From Paenibacillus sediminis (GTDB taxonomy: Bacteria; Bacillota; Bacilli; Paenibacillales; Paenibacillaceae): a DNA stretch of 64,000 bases. Below the pieces are notes generated by a model. That model ran no database searches, was not told the DNA's origin, and was given only the letters and a program-made list of their open reading frames with translations. The stretch covers positions 1 through 64,000 of the forward strand of contig NZ_JAGGKP010000012.1 in NCBI RefSeq assembly GCF_017873765.1, read 5' to 3'. A program made the translations under genes and the position numbers. Below, one piece after another: positions 38,915 through 48,168 of this stretch; position 1 is the stretch's first letter, and each line of letters starts with the position of its first letter.

Positions 38915-39184
38915 TTACTCAGTTGTGTAAGGAAGCAATGCGATTTGGCGAGCGCGTTTGATCGCGATCGTCAACATACGTTGATATTTTGCACTAGTGC
39001 CAGTTACACGGCGTGGCAAAATTTTACCGCGTTCGCTGATGAATTTCTTCAGCAAATCAGTATCTTTATAGTCAATGTGAGTAATTTTATTCACAGTGAA
39101 GTAGCATACTTTACGACGTTTGTTACGGCCACCGCGGCGCGCTGGTCTTTTGTCGTCTCCGCCTTCTTTTTGTTTAAAGCTCAT
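38915..39184 (-). CDS. rpsR: 30S ribosomal protein S18
   Basis: 89 aa, with the core [23 protein letters not shown] typical of S18. A single Cys (KVCYF) remains at the front; the zinc-type multi-Cys form is not seen. Last gene of the operon, 21 bases behind ssb. It pairs with S6 in the platform of the small subunit. Confidence 0.97.
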   Translation of the reverse strand: MSFKQKEGGDDKRPARRGGRNKRRKVCYFTVNKITHIDYKDTDLLKKFISERGKILPRRVTGTSAKYQRMLTIAIKRARQIALLPYTTE

Positions 39185-39205
39185 TCTATTCAGTCCTTTC
39201 CGTTA

Positions 39206-39676
39206 TTAAAATGGCAAATCATCATCCGAAATATCAATCGGTTTTCCGTCATCGGAAAAAGGATCCTGATTGCTGCGTGAGAAGTTGTTGTTGCGACTTT
39301 CGCCGCCCCCTCCAAATGGAGATTCCTCTCGCATTCCACCGCTGCTACCTTCACGATTTGACGATTCTAAGAAACGAACATTATCAGCAATAACTTCAGT
39401 CACGTATACACGTTTACCTTCGTTATTCTCATAATTCCGCACTTGAATGCGCCCTTCTACAGCCGTCAAACGGCCTTTACGTAAATAGTTAGCGCACGTC
39501 TCCGCCAATTGTCTCCAGGTTACGACCGGGATAAAATCTGCTTCTCGTTCTCCGCCTTGTCCTGTAAAAGGACGATCAACGGCAAGCGTAAACTGCGTTA
39601 CAGCAACACCAGATGGTGTGTACCGCAATTCCGGATCACGAGTCAGCCGGCCGATTAGAATGACACGGTTTAACAA
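39206..39676 (-). CDS. ssb: Single-stranded DNA-binding protein
   Basis: 156 aa. An OB fold ([19 protein letters not shown] at the start, about 1-105) is followed by a Gly/Asn/Ser-rich linker and the acidic tip DISDDDLPF, which recruits partner proteins. It lies between rpsF and rpsR as usual in Firmicutes. Confidence 0.97.
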   Translation of the reverse strand: MLNRVILIGRLTRDPELRYTPSGVAVTQFTLAVDRPFTGQGGEREADFIPVVTWRQLAETCANYLRKGRLTAVEGRIQVRNYENNEGKRVYVTEVIADNVRFLESSNREGSSGGMREESPFGGGGESRNNNFSRSNQDPFSDDGKPIDISDDDLPF

Positions 39677-39727
39677 TCCAATCCCCCTCCTTTGAGCGAT
39701 TCATTTCACTAATCACGAGATGTTCCA

Positions 39728-40012
39728 TTAAGCTACGTCGTTCGTAATGAGATAACGAATGACTTCGTCAGAAATTTTCATGAGACGTTCAAGTTCAGTA
39801 ACTACCGCTGGTTCAGCGTTGAAGTTAACTAGAACATAAACTCCATCACGGAATTTTTTAATCTCATACGCAAGACGGCGTTTACCCATCACTTCGTGTT
39901 TAGTAATTTCGCCACCGTTGGAGATGATGCCTTGGAATTTTTCGACGGTTGCTTGAACAGCTTCTTGTTCAAGGTCAGGACGAATAATGTACATCACTTC
40001 GTATTTGCGCAT
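39728..40012 (-). CDS. rpsF: 30S ribosomal protein S6
   Basis: 94 aa from the ATG at 40012, supported by AAAGGAGGTG; the open frame reaches 40165 but that part is the leader. The ferredoxin-like fold begins MRKYEVMYIIRPDLEQE. It heads the rpsF-ssb-rpsR operon. Confidence 0.97.
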   Translation of the reverse strand: MRKYEVMYIIRPDLEQEAVQATVEKFQGIISNGGEITKHEVMGKRRLAYEIKKFRDGVYVLVNFNAEPAVVTELERLMKISDEVIRYLITNDVA

Positions 40013-40082
40013 ATCTTTCACCTCCTTTTGGACTAAGGCCCTCAATCTAAGTTGAGAGCAAGGAACGAGCACAAACTCGCAC
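40013..40082 (-). promoter_or_regulatory. rpsF leader with two possible hairpins
   Basis: About 70 transcribed bases precede rpsF. CGAG/CTCG and CTCTCAA/TTGAGGG can pair. S6:S18 autoregulation acts on such leaders in many bacteria, but I do not see the defining motif clearly. Confidence 0.3.
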
Positions 40083-40088
40083 CAAATA

Positions 40089-40117
40089 AATATAACAAAA
40101 AGCGGGGATGCTTGCAA
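40089..40117 (-). promoter_or_regulatory. Promoter of the rpsF-ssb-rpsR operon
   Basis: TTGCAA (40112-40117) and TATATT (40089-40094) on the minus strand, spaced by 17 bases. Confidence 0.65.
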
Positions 40118-40203
40118 GTCCTTCATTCGTCTGTGACACATGAATATATAGGAACGTGTACACAATAATGTTGCAGCAATAATCCATAAAGGAGGTTGAT
40201 CTC

Positions 40204-40398
40204 ATGGGTGAACAAACTGAATTTGAACCAGGTGATAAAGCACCGAATGATGGTGTATATATGGAGGTCGGTGAAAAAAGTTTCCATACGGAAATTCAAA
40301 ATCCTAAGCGCATAAAGCTGCAGGCCGGTGAAACATTTCCTGAGACGACAAACAAAAATCGTAAGTGGAAAAAGATGACCAAAGCGCGCGTCCATTAA
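40204..40398 (+). CDS. yjzC: YjzC-like small protein
   Basis: 64 aa, hydrophilic. EPGDKAPNDGVYMEVGE and KLQAGETFPETTNKNRKW match the YjzC family of Bacillales, a small protein of unknown function. AAAGGAGG lies nine bases before the ATG. It stands alone on the plus strand, divergent from rpsF. Confidence 0.8.
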   Translation: MGEQTEFEPGDKAPNDGVYMEVGEKSFHTEIQNPKRIKLQAGETFPETTNKNRKWKKMTKARVH

Positions 40399-40650
40399 TT
40401 TCACTAAGAACCCGCGTATAAACTTTTTAGTTCAGGTCATAATAAACTCTGACGGTGGAATTAGCGAGGTGTGGTTCCGTTGAACACTGAACAACGCATA
40501 GGAGATCTAGTCTAATACGCATAGGAAGCGAGGGGACGTGCCAAAGACACTATAGTCATTAGCACAAGTATTGCCTAAACAATACACCTAATGTTTCAAT
40601 GATATGTTGTATGATGATGAGTTCCGTTTCAAAAATGATCACCGTCCCAA

Positions 40651-40678
40651 ATGGAGGGCCTGAAAAGGTCCTTCTTTG
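40651..40678 (+). terminator. Hairpin downstream of yjzC
   Basis: GAGGGCCT and AGGTCCTTC pair around a GAAA loop, followed by TTTGGTTATTTATT on the plus strand. It probably ends a plus-strand transcript. Confidence 0.55.
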
Positions 40679-40694
40679 GTTATTTATTCAAATA

Positions 40695-40735
40695 AATAAA
40701 ATACCCTTCACATTTATGTGAAGGGTTCATTTTAT
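40695..40735. terminator. Terminator between yjzC and tRNA-Ser
   Basis: A perfect 10-bp stem ACCCTTCACA / TGTGAAGGGT with a TTTA loop, and AT-rich U tracts on both sides. It most likely terminates the tRNA transcript on the minus strand and may serve both directions. Confidence 0.7.
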
Positions 40736-40753
40736 TATAGGAGTTGTTCATTG

Positions 40754-40846
40754 TGGCGGAAAGGGTGGGATTCGAACCCACGCACGCCTGATGACGCCTA
40801 GCTGATTTCGAGTCAGCCCCCTTGGACCTCTTGGGTACCTTTCCGC
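40754..40846 (-). tRNA. tRNA-Ser (anticodon CGA)
   Basis: 93 bases including encoded CCA. The acceptor stem GCGGAAA / TTTCCGC, anticodon stem GCTGA-CTCGAAA-TCAGC (anticodon CGA), long variable arm typical of serine tRNAs and T arm GTGGGTTCGAATCCCAC are all present. Confidence 0.95.
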
Positions 40847-40926
40847 AGCAAAAGTGATTATACCAAAGCTCGGATCAAATTGCAAGAGAAATGATGTCAA
40901 TGGTCTCGCAACTCCAATGTATTACG

Positions 40927-41151
40927 TTACACTATACTCCCACTCTGATCCGTGTCTGAGGCTGAAGATCGCAACACTTTTTTTAAGTTCTTTTCGAATT
41001 TTGCACGCGGAATCAACACGCTATGTTTACATCCCACACACTTGATTCGAATATCCATACCCATCCGGATAATTTCCATTTCATTGGTGCCGCATGGGTG
41101 GGGCTTCTTCATCTGCACAATGTCGCCAAGTCCAAATGTTTTCCGTTCCAT
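40927..41151 (-). CDS. DUF951 family protein
   Basis: 74 aa with the family pattern GDIVQMKKPHPCG and IRIKCVGCKHSVLIPR; the Cys residues (CG and CVGC) suggest metal binding. DUF951 proteins lie near mscS and oriC in Bacillales. Function unknown. Confidence 0.88.
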   Translation of the reverse strand: MERKTFGLGDIVQMKKPHPCGTNEMEIIRMGMDIRIKCVGCKHSVLIPRAKFEKNLKKVLRSSASDTDQSGSIV

Positions 41152-41192
41152 TCTGGGCTCTCCTCCTCTACTTTTGTCTCATGAGTGAAAGG

Positions 41193-42068
41193 TTACTGCA
41201 GTGCTTGTCTAATTTCCTCTGTCTGCTCTAAAGCTTTTCTTACTTCCAATTGAATTTGTCTCTCTACCTTCTCTTTCGTATTCGGCATACATTCTGCTGC
41301 AACTCTAATAACGAATTCTGAAGTGCTTAACGACTGTACCCCAAGTACATCTGGCATACTTAATACATATTCATTTCGTTCTGTCAGCCCGCTAACCGCT
41401 TGCTTAATAATGCTGATCGCTTCTTCTAAATTACTTTCCGTTTTCCAAGGAATATCTACAACTGCTAGTGCATTCGACAATGAATAATTGGTTACGCTCG
41501 TAATCAGACCGTTCGGAATAATATGAACTTCTCCTGTCCAGCTTACAATTCGGGTAGTACGTAGACCAATCATTTCTACCGTTCCTTTGTAAGAGCCTGT
41601 CTGAATGACATCCCCTACAGCAAACTGGTCTTCTAAAATAATAAAGAAACCCGTTATAACATCCTTCACTAAGCTCTGTGCGCCAAAACCGACTGCAAGT
41701 CCAATGACACCTGCTCCAGCCATCAGCGGTCCGATTTTTACACCGAATTCGGTCAGAATGAGCATAATCATGAAAAAGTTACATACAAACGACGTCACAT
41801 TTTTGAGCAGTTCACCGACGGTTACAAACCGTCTCGGGTTCATATTCAAACGACTCTTTTCTTGACGCTGCATGGACCGATCAATAATTCGATCTACAAT
41901 GACAATAGCGAGTCTTGTCATAATAAAGATAAAAACAATGCGTATCCCAGAAAAAAAGACACTTTGCCACATGGCCGAATCGGTAAACAATTTCCACATT
42001 TGTTCCTTAAACGTTATAGCTTCTTGAATAGCTTGTTCCGTATTTTCAACTTTTAAGGGTATTATCAT
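41193..42068 (-). CDS. MscS-family mechanosensitive channel
   Basis: 291 aa. Membrane helices at about 35-58, 88-108 and 113-135 are followed by the pore-lining TM3 signature GLAVGFGAQSLVKDVITGF and the beta domain FAVGDVIQ. It should release solutes on osmotic downshock. It resembles YkuT-type channels. Neighbouring DUF951 and DUF3343 genes share its direction. Confidence 0.92.
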   Translation of the reverse strand: MIIPLKVENTEQAIQEAITFKEQMWKLFTDSAMWQSVFFSGIRIVFIFIMTRLAIVIVDRIIDRSMQRQEKSRLNMNPRRFVTVGELLKNVTSFVCNFFMIMLILTEFGVKIGPLMAGAGVIGLAVGFGAQSLVKDVITGFFIILEDQFAVGDVIQTGSYKGTVEMIGLRTTRIVSWTGEVHIIPNGLITSVTNYSLSNALAVVDIPWKTESNLEEAISIIKQAVSGLTERNEYVLSMPDVLGVQSLSTSEFVIRVAAECMPNTKEKVERQIQLEVRKALEQTEEIRQALQ

Positions 42069-42083
42069 TTGCTCGTCTCCCCT

Positions 42084-42335
42084 CTATAAGTCGATGTTAT
42101 CATACCCATTTCCATTTTTAAAATAAATACCTCTGATCTCGACCTGCTCATCACGAATAATCATCTTTACCGACTGCAGATGTTCCGGTGGAAATTGAAT
42201 GGATAGTGCGCATCCTGCCGTAATTTCTTTGGGTGTAGGAAATAAATCGATTTCAATTTCTGCATATTCTAACAACATTTCCGCCCTAAGCGCCTGCTGA
42301 GTGGAATCAAAGGCCATCAAGAACCACGAATCCAT
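42084..42335 (-). CDS. DUF3343 family protein
   Basis: 83 aa. LMAFDSTQQALRAEMLL and PTPKEITAGCALSIQFP fit DUF3343, a putative sulphur/selenium carrier-like family with a single conserved Cys (here in AGCAL). It lies 15 bases before mscS. Confidence 0.85.
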   Translation of the reverse strand: MDSWFLMAFDSTQQALRAEMLLEYAEIEIDLFPTPKEITAGCALSIQFPPEHLQSVKMIIRDEQVEIRGIYFKNGNGYDNIDL

Positions 42336-42481
42336 ATCATTTCCCCCTAACCATTTTCGTGAGAAGTCTGTATATTTTAGTGTCTATGAATTTCTCTATT
42401 GAAGTATAGTAAGGCGAAGTATAAAAAGGGGCTTCCATCCATATACTAGTTACTACCATCTGCATACGAAAGGAAGATTAT

Positions 42482-43087
42482 ATGTCCCATATTGGCCAAT
42501 CCCCTAATACAGAAATCTATCCTTCACTAAAAATTTCCCACACAGATCCAAGTGTACATACTGCTATTATACACCGGCTGTTATTTCATTTATCTGAAAC
42601 GGCTTCAAAGCAGCACATTGTCGTTGTTTGTATTGGTACGGATCGTTCCACTGGCGATTGTCTAGGACCTCTAGTTGGTACTGCGCTTGCTAAATTCAAC
42701 AGCCCTTTATTCCACCTCTATGGTACTTTGGACGAGCCTGTGCATGCAATGAATTTACAAGAAACATTAAACACGATTCATGAACAGTTTTCAAATCCAT
42801 ATATTATTGGCATTGATGCATGCTTAGGTCAGACTTCCAGTGTTGGCTGCATACAAGTAGCACAAGGCCCTCTCAAGCCCGGAGCAGGCGTACATAAAGA
42901 ATTACCGCCGGTCGGCGATATCCATTTAACTGGGATCGTCAATGTCGGCGGCTTTATGGAATACTTCGTATTGCAAAACACACGTCTTAGTCTTGTGATG
43001 CGTTTATCTGATATTATTGCCAGCAGTCTCTATTCTGCAATTAAAGAATGGCATTACCGTGCTATTCCTCTTGCAGGGCTAGAGTAA
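42482..43087 (+). CDS. yyaC: Spore protease-like protein YyaC
   Basis: 201 aa of the DUF1256/YyaC family, related to the germination protease GPR. CIGTDRSTGDCLGPLVG and YIIGIDACLG are conserved. It indicates an endospore former. AAAGGAAG precedes the ATG. Its end overlaps the DUF4446 gene by 26 bases on the other strand. Confidence 0.92.
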   Translation: MSHIGQSPNTEIYPSLKISHTDPSVHTAIIHRLLFHLSETASKQHIVVVCIGTDRSTGDCLGPLVGTALAKFNSPLFHLYGTLDEPVHAMNLQETLNTIHEQFSNPYIIGIDACLGQTSSVGCIQVAQGPLKPGAGVHKELPPVGDIHLTGIVNVGGFMEYFVLQNTRLSLVMRLSDIIASSLYSAIKEWHYRAIPLAGLE

Positions 43088-43562
43088 TTGCCTCTTTCTC
43101 TTCAGGGGAAAGCGAGAACATCGATTCTCCGCCTTTAATCTGTTTGGAATACATGAGTGAACCATCACGGTTATATATGCTTGTAATGACGACTCCATCT
43201 TGTTGTTCATTTAGAATAGCAAGGGAAAAGCTAAGTTCACTGCCGTGCTCAGCAAAAGCATTGTAGCGTTTCATTCCAACTTTTGCTTTCATTTTACGCG
43301 CCTTCTCTTGAAGTGCTCGAATTTGTTTCTGCTGAGCTTCTTGCCCCTCTTCAATACGATCAAGCTGCAATTTTAAATCAATCAAATAGGACTCCAAGTT
43401 TTCAACACCGCTGCCTGACATCATGAGCTCATATTTACGGCGCATTTTTCTAAGTTTACTTCCTTGAGCAATCATCACAATGAACATGACAAAAACGATA
43501 AAAATCAAGACACTTACAATCGAAAATATTTGCCCCATGATGAGTGCGTTTAATTCTGCCAT
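43062..43562 (-). CDS. DUF4446 family membrane protein
   Basis: 166 aa. One membrane helix (about 10-33), a coiled-coil (about 58-95) and a C-terminal domain with GMKRYNAFAEHGSELSFSLAILN. This family lies near oriC in Bacillales. Function unknown. Confidence 0.85.
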   Translation of the reverse strand: MAELNALIMGQIFSIVSVLIFIVFVMFIVMIAQGSKLRKMRRKYELMMSGSGVENLESYLIDLKLQLDRIEEGQEAQQKQIRALQEKARKMKAKVGMKRYNAFAEHGSELSFSLAILNEQQDGVVITSIYNRDGSLMYSKQIKGGESMFSLSPEEKEAITLALQEE

Positions 43563-43589
43563 TCCTCTTCCTTCTCCTCTTACTCGTTT

Positions 43590-44753
43590 CTAAATCTTGC
43601 TGATATGTCGCAGCGCCTCAAGCAATACATCAATATCATCATTTGTCGTATCATATCCAACACTAGCTCTTACCGCACCGGTTTTCAGTGTATCTACTAC
43701 ACTATGTGCTAATGGAGTACAGTGAAATCCAGCTCTTACCGCGATACCAAATTCTTGGTCCAAACGAAAAGCAATTTCTGAAGAGTCCTTACCCTCCATT
43801 ATAAAAGAAACAATCCCTGTTCGCTCTTCCCCCATTTGGGGACCGAAAACCTTGATATCAGTAATATGCCCCAAACCATCCATTAGCCTTTGAGTCAGCC
43901 TCCACTCTTGTTCATACAAGCGTGAAGTCGTATAATTCAAAACCGTTTGTACGCCCGCATGTAGTCCAGCAATTCCAACCGTATTTGGCGTACCTGCCTC
44001 ATATCGATCTGGACGTACACTTGGTTGATCTGTATCGATGGATTGACTGCCCGTCCCTCCATGCAAGAGCGGTGTTAGATCGATATGTGGTGCAATATAT
44101 AACCCGCCTGTCCCTTGAGGTCCTAAAAGTCCTTTATGCCCAGGAAAAGCGAGTAAATCAATATCCATATCATTCACATCAATGTTAACAGTTCCTGCGG
44201 TTTGTGCAGCGTCAACAGCAAATACAGCGCCATGCCGATGAGCCATATCCCCTAGTTCTCCAACAGGTAAAATGCTTCCAAGCAAATTGGAGCTGTGATT
44301 ACATACGACCAACGACGTATTCGGACGAAAAGCCTGTTCAACTTTTTTAAGGTCGATCGACCCTTCCTCATTTACCGGAATATAATCCACTGTTACACCC
44401 TTAGTTCTTTTCAAATATTCCAATGGCCGTCTCACAGAATTGTGTTCAATCATCGTTGCAATAACATGGTCACCTGGCTTAATCCATCCTTTAATTGCGA
44501 AGTTAAGTGCCATGGTTGTATTGGAAGTAAACACAATATCATTAGCATTTTTAATGTGAAATAATTCGGATAGTATTTGTCTTGTTCGAAACAGCACTCT
44601 GCTTGCTTGGACAGCCATAGCATGACTTCCTCTTCCGGGGTTGGCCCCAGCTTTAATTAAAGCCTCTTGCATCGCCTTGAACACTTCTGGCGGTTTGGGC
44701 CAAGACGTCGCAGCATGATCTAAATAAATAACTGGATGATCATTATTCAGCAA
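43590..44753 (-). CDS. Class-V aminotransferase, cysteine desulfurase family
   Basis: 387 aa, PLP-dependent. Lys207 in FPGHKGLLGPQG binds PLP; Cys345 in AGFHC is at the persulfide position; DHAATSWPKP at the front is typical of the TIGR01977-type desulfurases. It may supply sulphur, perhaps in partnership with the DUF3343 carrier-like protein nearby (inference). Confidence 0.88.
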   Translation of the reverse strand: MLNNDHPVIYLDHAATSWPKPPEVFKAMQEALIKAGANPGRGSHAMAVQASRVLFRTRQILSELFHIKNANDIVFTSNTTMALNFAIKGWIKPGDHVIATMIEHNSVRRPLEYLKRTKGVTVDYIPVNEEGSIDLKKVEQAFRPNTSLVVCNHSSNLLGSILPVGELGDMAHRHGAVFAVDAAQTAGTVNIDVNDMDIDLLAFPGHKGLLGPQGTGGLYIAPHIDLTPLLHGGTGSQSIDTDQPSVRPDRYEAGTPNTVGIAGLHAGVQTVLNYTTSRLYEQEWRLTQRLMDGLGHITDIKVFGPQMGEERTGIVSFIMEGKDSSEIAFRLDQEFGIAVRAGFHCTPLAHSVVDTLKTGAVRASVGYDTTNDDIDVLLEALRHISKI

Positions 44754-44778
44754 GCACGTTTACCCCCTTAGACAGAAG

Positions 44779-44830
44779 AGTGACATATCTTAATTTCTCC
44801 AACTGGGAGCGTTAGATATGCCACTTTTTT
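44779..44830. repeat. Large inverted repeat between spo0J and the desulfurase gene
   Basis: AGTGACATATCTTAA and TTAGATATGCCACT pair with an inner CTCC-GGGAG stem. The T-run TTTTTT is on the plus-strand side, so it terminates plus-strand transcripts best. On the minus strand only CTCTTCTG follows. Confidence 0.5.
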
Positions 44831-44832
44831 CA

Positions 44833-45672
44833 TTACTGAAGCAGTTCCAAAAGCCGTTCCAAGTCCTGTTTATTATAGTAGTTAAGCTCTATTTTACCCT
44901 TATCTTTGTTATGTTTAATTTTCACTGTCGTTTTAAAACGTTCGCGTAGCGATTCTTCTAACTGTTCAATATAAGGGTCTTTTTTCTTCGTTTTCGCTTT
45001 TGGTTTATCGCTCGTTTTATTCTCCAGGTTCTTGACAGCTTCTTCAAGCTCACGAACGCTCCATTCATTCTCAATGGTTTGTTTTGCAAGCTGTTTGACA
45101 AGCACAATATCTTTTATGCCGACAATGGCTCTCGCATGACCCATCGATAATGTTCCACGTGAAACAAATTCTTTCACTTCTTCTGGGAGTGATAATAATC
45201 TCAGAAAATTAGCAATGTGAGAACGAGATTTGCCTACTTTCAGTGATAGCTCTTCTTGGGTTAAAGAAAATTGATCCATTAATCCTTGATATGCCGAAGC
45301 AATTTCAATGGCATTCAAATTTTCCCGTTGCAAATTTTCAATCAACGCAATTTCCGTTACCTGCTGATCCGTAAAATTACGAACAACTGCCGGAATCGTA
45401 GCATTCCCGCAATATTGAGAAGCTCTAAATCTCCGCTCACCCGCAATAATTTCATAACCTTTCAATACACTGCGAACAATGATGGGCTGAATAACGCCAT
45501 GCTGGCGAATCGACTCGGCAAGTTCTTGAATAGAGTTCTCGTCGAACGTCTTACGCGGCTGATATGGATTAGGACGCAGCTGACTCAGAGGGATTTCTAC
45601 GACCTTGTCATCATCATTGATTGATAGCGAAGGAATTAGGGCGTCGAGCCCTTTGCCCAGTCGTTTACTCAT
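44833..45672 (-). CDS. spo0J: Chromosome partitioning protein ParB/Spo0J
   Basis: 279 aa. The ParB N-terminal CTPase domain (LRPNPYQPRKTFDE, GERRFRA), an HTH domain (LSLKVGKSRSHIANFLRLL) and a C-terminal dimerisation domain are all present. It binds parS and spreads as a clamp to organise the origin. It carries a perfect parS inside (45151-45166). It overlaps soj by eight bases. Confidence 0.96.
   Translation of the reverse strand: MSKRLGKGLDALIPSLSINDDDKVVEIPLSQLRPNPYQPRKTFDENSIQELAESIRQHGVIQPIIVRSVLKGYEIIAGERRFRASQYCGNATIPAVVRNFTDQQVTEIALIENLQRENLNAIEIASAYQGLMDQFSLTQEELSLKVGKSRSHIANFLRLLSLPEEVKEFVSRGTLSMGHARAIVGIKDIVLVKQLAKQTIENEWSVRELEEAVKNLENKTSDKPKAKTKKKDPYIEQLEESLRERFKTTVKIKHNKDKGKIELNYYNKQDLERLLELLQ
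45151..45166. promoter_or_regulatory. parS: parS site inside spo0J
   Basis: TGTTCCACGTGAAACA, a perfect match to the 16-base Bacillus parS consensus. It loads ParB for origin segregation and SMC recruitment. B. subtilis also has a parS inside spo0J. Confidence 0.95.
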
Positions 45673-46426
45673 AAGAAACCACTTCCTTTGCCAACTCTAA
45701 ATACACTTCTGCTCCCTTAGAACGAGGGTCATATGTAATAATTGACTGTCCATGAGAAGGTGCTTCACTTAAGCGAACATTACGGGGAATGATTGTTTGG
45801 TACACTTTCTGCTGGAAATACTTTTTAACTTCTTCTATTACCTGAATACCAAGATTTGTCCGAGCATCGAACATCGTAAGCAGAACACCTTCAATTTGCA
45901 AAGAGGTGTTAAGTTGTTTCTGAACAAGTCTAATGGTATTCAGCAATTGACTAAGTCCTTCCAAAGCATAATATTCACACTGAATTGGAATGATGACCGA
46001 GTCGGCAGCTGTTAAAGAGTTGATCGTAAGAATGCCGAGTGATGGCGGGCAATCAATAAGAATGTAATCATATTGATTTTTCACTTGATGAAGCGCCTTT
46101 TTCAAACGAACCTCACGAGAAATCGTCGGCACAAGCTCAATCTCTGCACCCGCAAGCTGAATTGTAGCCGGAATAATCCGCAGACCATCAATTCCTGTCT
46201 CCGCAATGGCTTCCTTCGGCTCGATATCATTGATGAGGATGTCATAAATACAATTGGCAACATCCGCTTTATTAATCCCCACTCCGCTTGTGGTGTTCCC
46301 TTGTGGATCGATATCAACTAATAACACACGCTTGCCTAGTGATGCTAACGCAGCACCTAAATTGACTGATGTAGTCGTTTTACCGACCCCACCCTTCTGA
46401 TTCGCTATTGCAATGATTTTAGACAA
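45665..46426 (-). CDS. soj: Chromosome partitioning ATPase ParA/Soj
   Basis: 253 aa. Deviant Walker A KGGVGKTTTSVNL (about 11-23), Walker A' VLLVDIDPQGN and Walker B YILIDCPPSLG are intact. It acts with Spo0J in origin segregation and in control of DnaA. Confidence 0.97.
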   Translation of the reverse strand: MSKIIAIANQKGGVGKTTTSVNLGAALASLGKRVLLVDIDPQGNTTSGVGINKADVANCIYDILINDIEPKEAIAETGIDGLRIIPATIQLAGAEIELVPTISREVRLKKALHQVKNQYDYILIDCPPSLGILTINSLTAADSVIIPIQCEYYALEGLSQLLNTIRLVQKQLNTSLQIEGVLLTMFDARTNLGIQVIEEVKKYFQQKVYQTIIPRNVRLSEAPSHGQSIITYDPRSKGAEVYLELAKEVVSYE

Positions 46427-46508
46427 TCCATTTCACCTCAATATATGGAGATCTTTTTGTAGGGTTGTAAGCATGACAGATTAAACAAGAAGTGAGCTAC
46501 AAAAAGAA

Positions 46509-46531
46509 ACAAAAAGCGGCTATAATGCCGC
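46509..46531 (-). terminator. Terminator of noc
   Basis: GCGGC-ATTATA-GCCGC stem followed by TTTTTG on the minus strand. Confidence 0.75.
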
Positions 46532-46553
46532 CCTAACAGCGCTGCTCATCTGA

Positions 46554-47369
46554 CTATCGTTTCGGAATCTTGATAACAATCTCATAGTGATCTTCGTGAT
46601 CTTGTTCGGTCGTTTTAATAGCCATTCCCGAACCAGATACCATATCGATGGATTGCCGAATCGTATTTAAGGCAAGACGTACATCTTTCGTAAACGAAAT
46701 GCGCTTCGATTTTTTCTGTTTTGCTGCTTCTTTATAAAATGCTATTCTTGCTTCTGTTTGTTTTACGTTAAGTTCTTTGGAAATGATATCTTGCAAAAGC
46801 TTCAACTGTAATTCTTCGTTATCCAAAGATAGCAGTGCTCTAGCATGTCTTTCTGTAATTTTGCGGTTGATAAGCGCTTCTTTGATTGGTTCAGGCAGAT
46901 GAAGAAGGCGAATCTTATTAGCAATCGTTGATTGACTCTTGCCAAGGCGCTGCGCCAAGCTTTCTTGCGTTAATTGATGAAGTTCAATCAGCTTCTGGTA
47001 CGCAATCGCTTCTTCGATTGGTGTAAGCCCTTCACGCTGCAAATTTTCAATCAAGGCGATCGATGCTGCTTGTGAATCGTTAAACTCCCTGATGATGGCT
47101 GGAATCGTCTCAAGTCCGAGCTTATTAACTGCGCGCCAGCGACGCTCACCAGCAATGATCTCATACTTGTTGTTGCGAAAACGAACGACAATCGGCTGAA
47201 TTACGCCGTGCGTTTTAATGGTCTGACATAGCTCTTCGAGCTTCTCATCATCGAAGATGGTACGGGGTTGATATGGACTCGTTACTATTTCGTCAACTGG
47301 AATTTGCTTGACTTCGTCCCCGCTGCTTTTTTCAGTCAAACCAAACAACCTAGAAAATTGTTCTTTCAT
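46554..47369 (-). CDS. noc: Nucleoid occlusion protein Noc
   Basis: About 271 aa from the ATG at 47369; a GTG at 47384 is possible. It is a ParB paralogue with the same N-terminal domain ([14 protein letters not shown]) and HTH ([19 protein letters not shown]). The N-terminal amphipathic-like segment EQFSRLFGL fits membrane binding. It blocks division over the nucleoid by binding NBS sites. It sits immediately upstream of soj-spo0J. Confidence 0.93.
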   Translation of the reverse strand: MKEQFSRLFGLTEKSSGDEVKQIPVDEIVTSPYQPRTIFDDEKLEELCQTIKTHGVIQPIVVRFRNNKYEIIAGERRWRAVNKLGLETIPAIIREFNDSQAASIALIENLQREGLTPIEEAIAYQKLIELHQLTQESLAQRLGKSQSTIANKIRLLHLPEPIKEALINRKITERHARALLSLDNEELQLKLLQDIISKELNVKQTEARIAFYKEAAKQKKSKRISFTKDVRLALNTIRQSIDMVSGSGMAIKTTEQDHEDHYEIVIKIPKR

Positions 47370-47446
47370 TCCGTAGATTACCACCTAATTTCATAATAGC
47401 ACAATAAATTCCTTGTGCTTCCATTAGATAAACAAACTATGTAAGT

Positions 47447-47489
47447 AGAAGCGGCTCTGTCTTCTGTAGGCAGGAGCTTATCCGCTTCT
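47447..47489. repeat. Inverted repeat in the noc-rsmG region
   Basis: AGAAGCGG and CCGCTTCT form a perfect 8-bp stem. CTCCTGCC and GGCTCTGTC-like inner bases may extend it. Confidence 0.5.
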
Positions 47490-47496
47490 TTCAAAT

Positions 47497-47532
47497 GAAT
47501 AATAAGCAGAGTGAATCTATTACTTATTATTC
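47497..47532. repeat. AT-rich inverted repeat in the noc-rsmG region
   Basis: GAATAATAAG (47497-47506) and CTTATTATTC (47523-47532), a perfect 10-base pair of arms with a 16-base loop. Confidence 0.6.
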
Positions 47533-47753
47533 AAAAATAAAGTGATAAATACAAGAGAATTATTCATTATTGATATGAATATTCTGTATATTCTATTCTA
47601 TCACTTTTTGGTTAATAATCCTATTCTCTTATTGAATGTTTTTTCCTGCAATTGTGAAATTGCAATATCAACCAGAAGAATTAAAATTATTGGTACTGAC
47701 TTCTACTTTTGCGCTTGTTTAGGGGATGTGTATAGGGTTCCAGTCGCTGCCCT

Positions 47754-47800
47754 AAATCGTGTATTTTGAATTGGAATAATATTAAGTTAATACACGATTT
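47754..47800. repeat. 12-base inverted repeat in the noc-rsmG region
   Basis: AAATCGTGTATT (47754-47765) and AATACACGATTT (47789-47800), a perfect 12-base pair of arms with a 23-base loop. Confidence 0.7.
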
Positions 47801-48168
47801 CAAAGGCGACACGTAAACTTTTCACCCCATACTCATCCCCTTTTTTTCGATTTAGCTGTCTGTAACTTAAAAAACTATTTCTTACCCCGCGCAGTTCCCA
47901 GCACGCGGTTCGGCGCTGCATGAGGGCGGTCAACCAATACCCAAGGCCAATAATAGTTCATGATCAATAACCGAGCTTAATATCAATTAATCATACAAAT
48001 CATAAACATACAGAGTTTGTCGCTTGCCTTAGCCTAAACACACTCGCATATCACTTTCTGTAATAAAATAGAGAGTGCAGATTCATCTCTCTCCACTCAC
48101 TAGTAAATGTTCTCTATTTGCAAATTGGATAAAACCAATAACTTAAGATCATCCGCAACAACTAAACA

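Larger units (their letters stand above)
40399..40753. other. Non-coding stretch between yjzC and tRNA-Ser
   Basis: No protein gene is seen. The first 220 bases have mixed composition and could hold an RNA, but I recognise no known riboswitch or T-box. GGAGGGCCT-GAAA-AGGTCCTTC (about 40651-40671) and ACCCTTCACA-TTTA-TGTGAAGGGT (40700-40723) are strong stem-loops. Confidence 0.45.

Noticed and set aside
47542-47769. 75-codon plus-strand frame in the noc-rsmG spacer
   Set aside because: It is a Phe/Ile/Leu-rich translation of AT-rich DNA without a ribosome site, and it overlaps the inverted repeats.
47875-47961. 28-codon GC-rich frame on the minus strand
   Set aside because: There is no ribosome site and it is too short for a gene call. 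It may be a remnant and is mentioned under the spacer.
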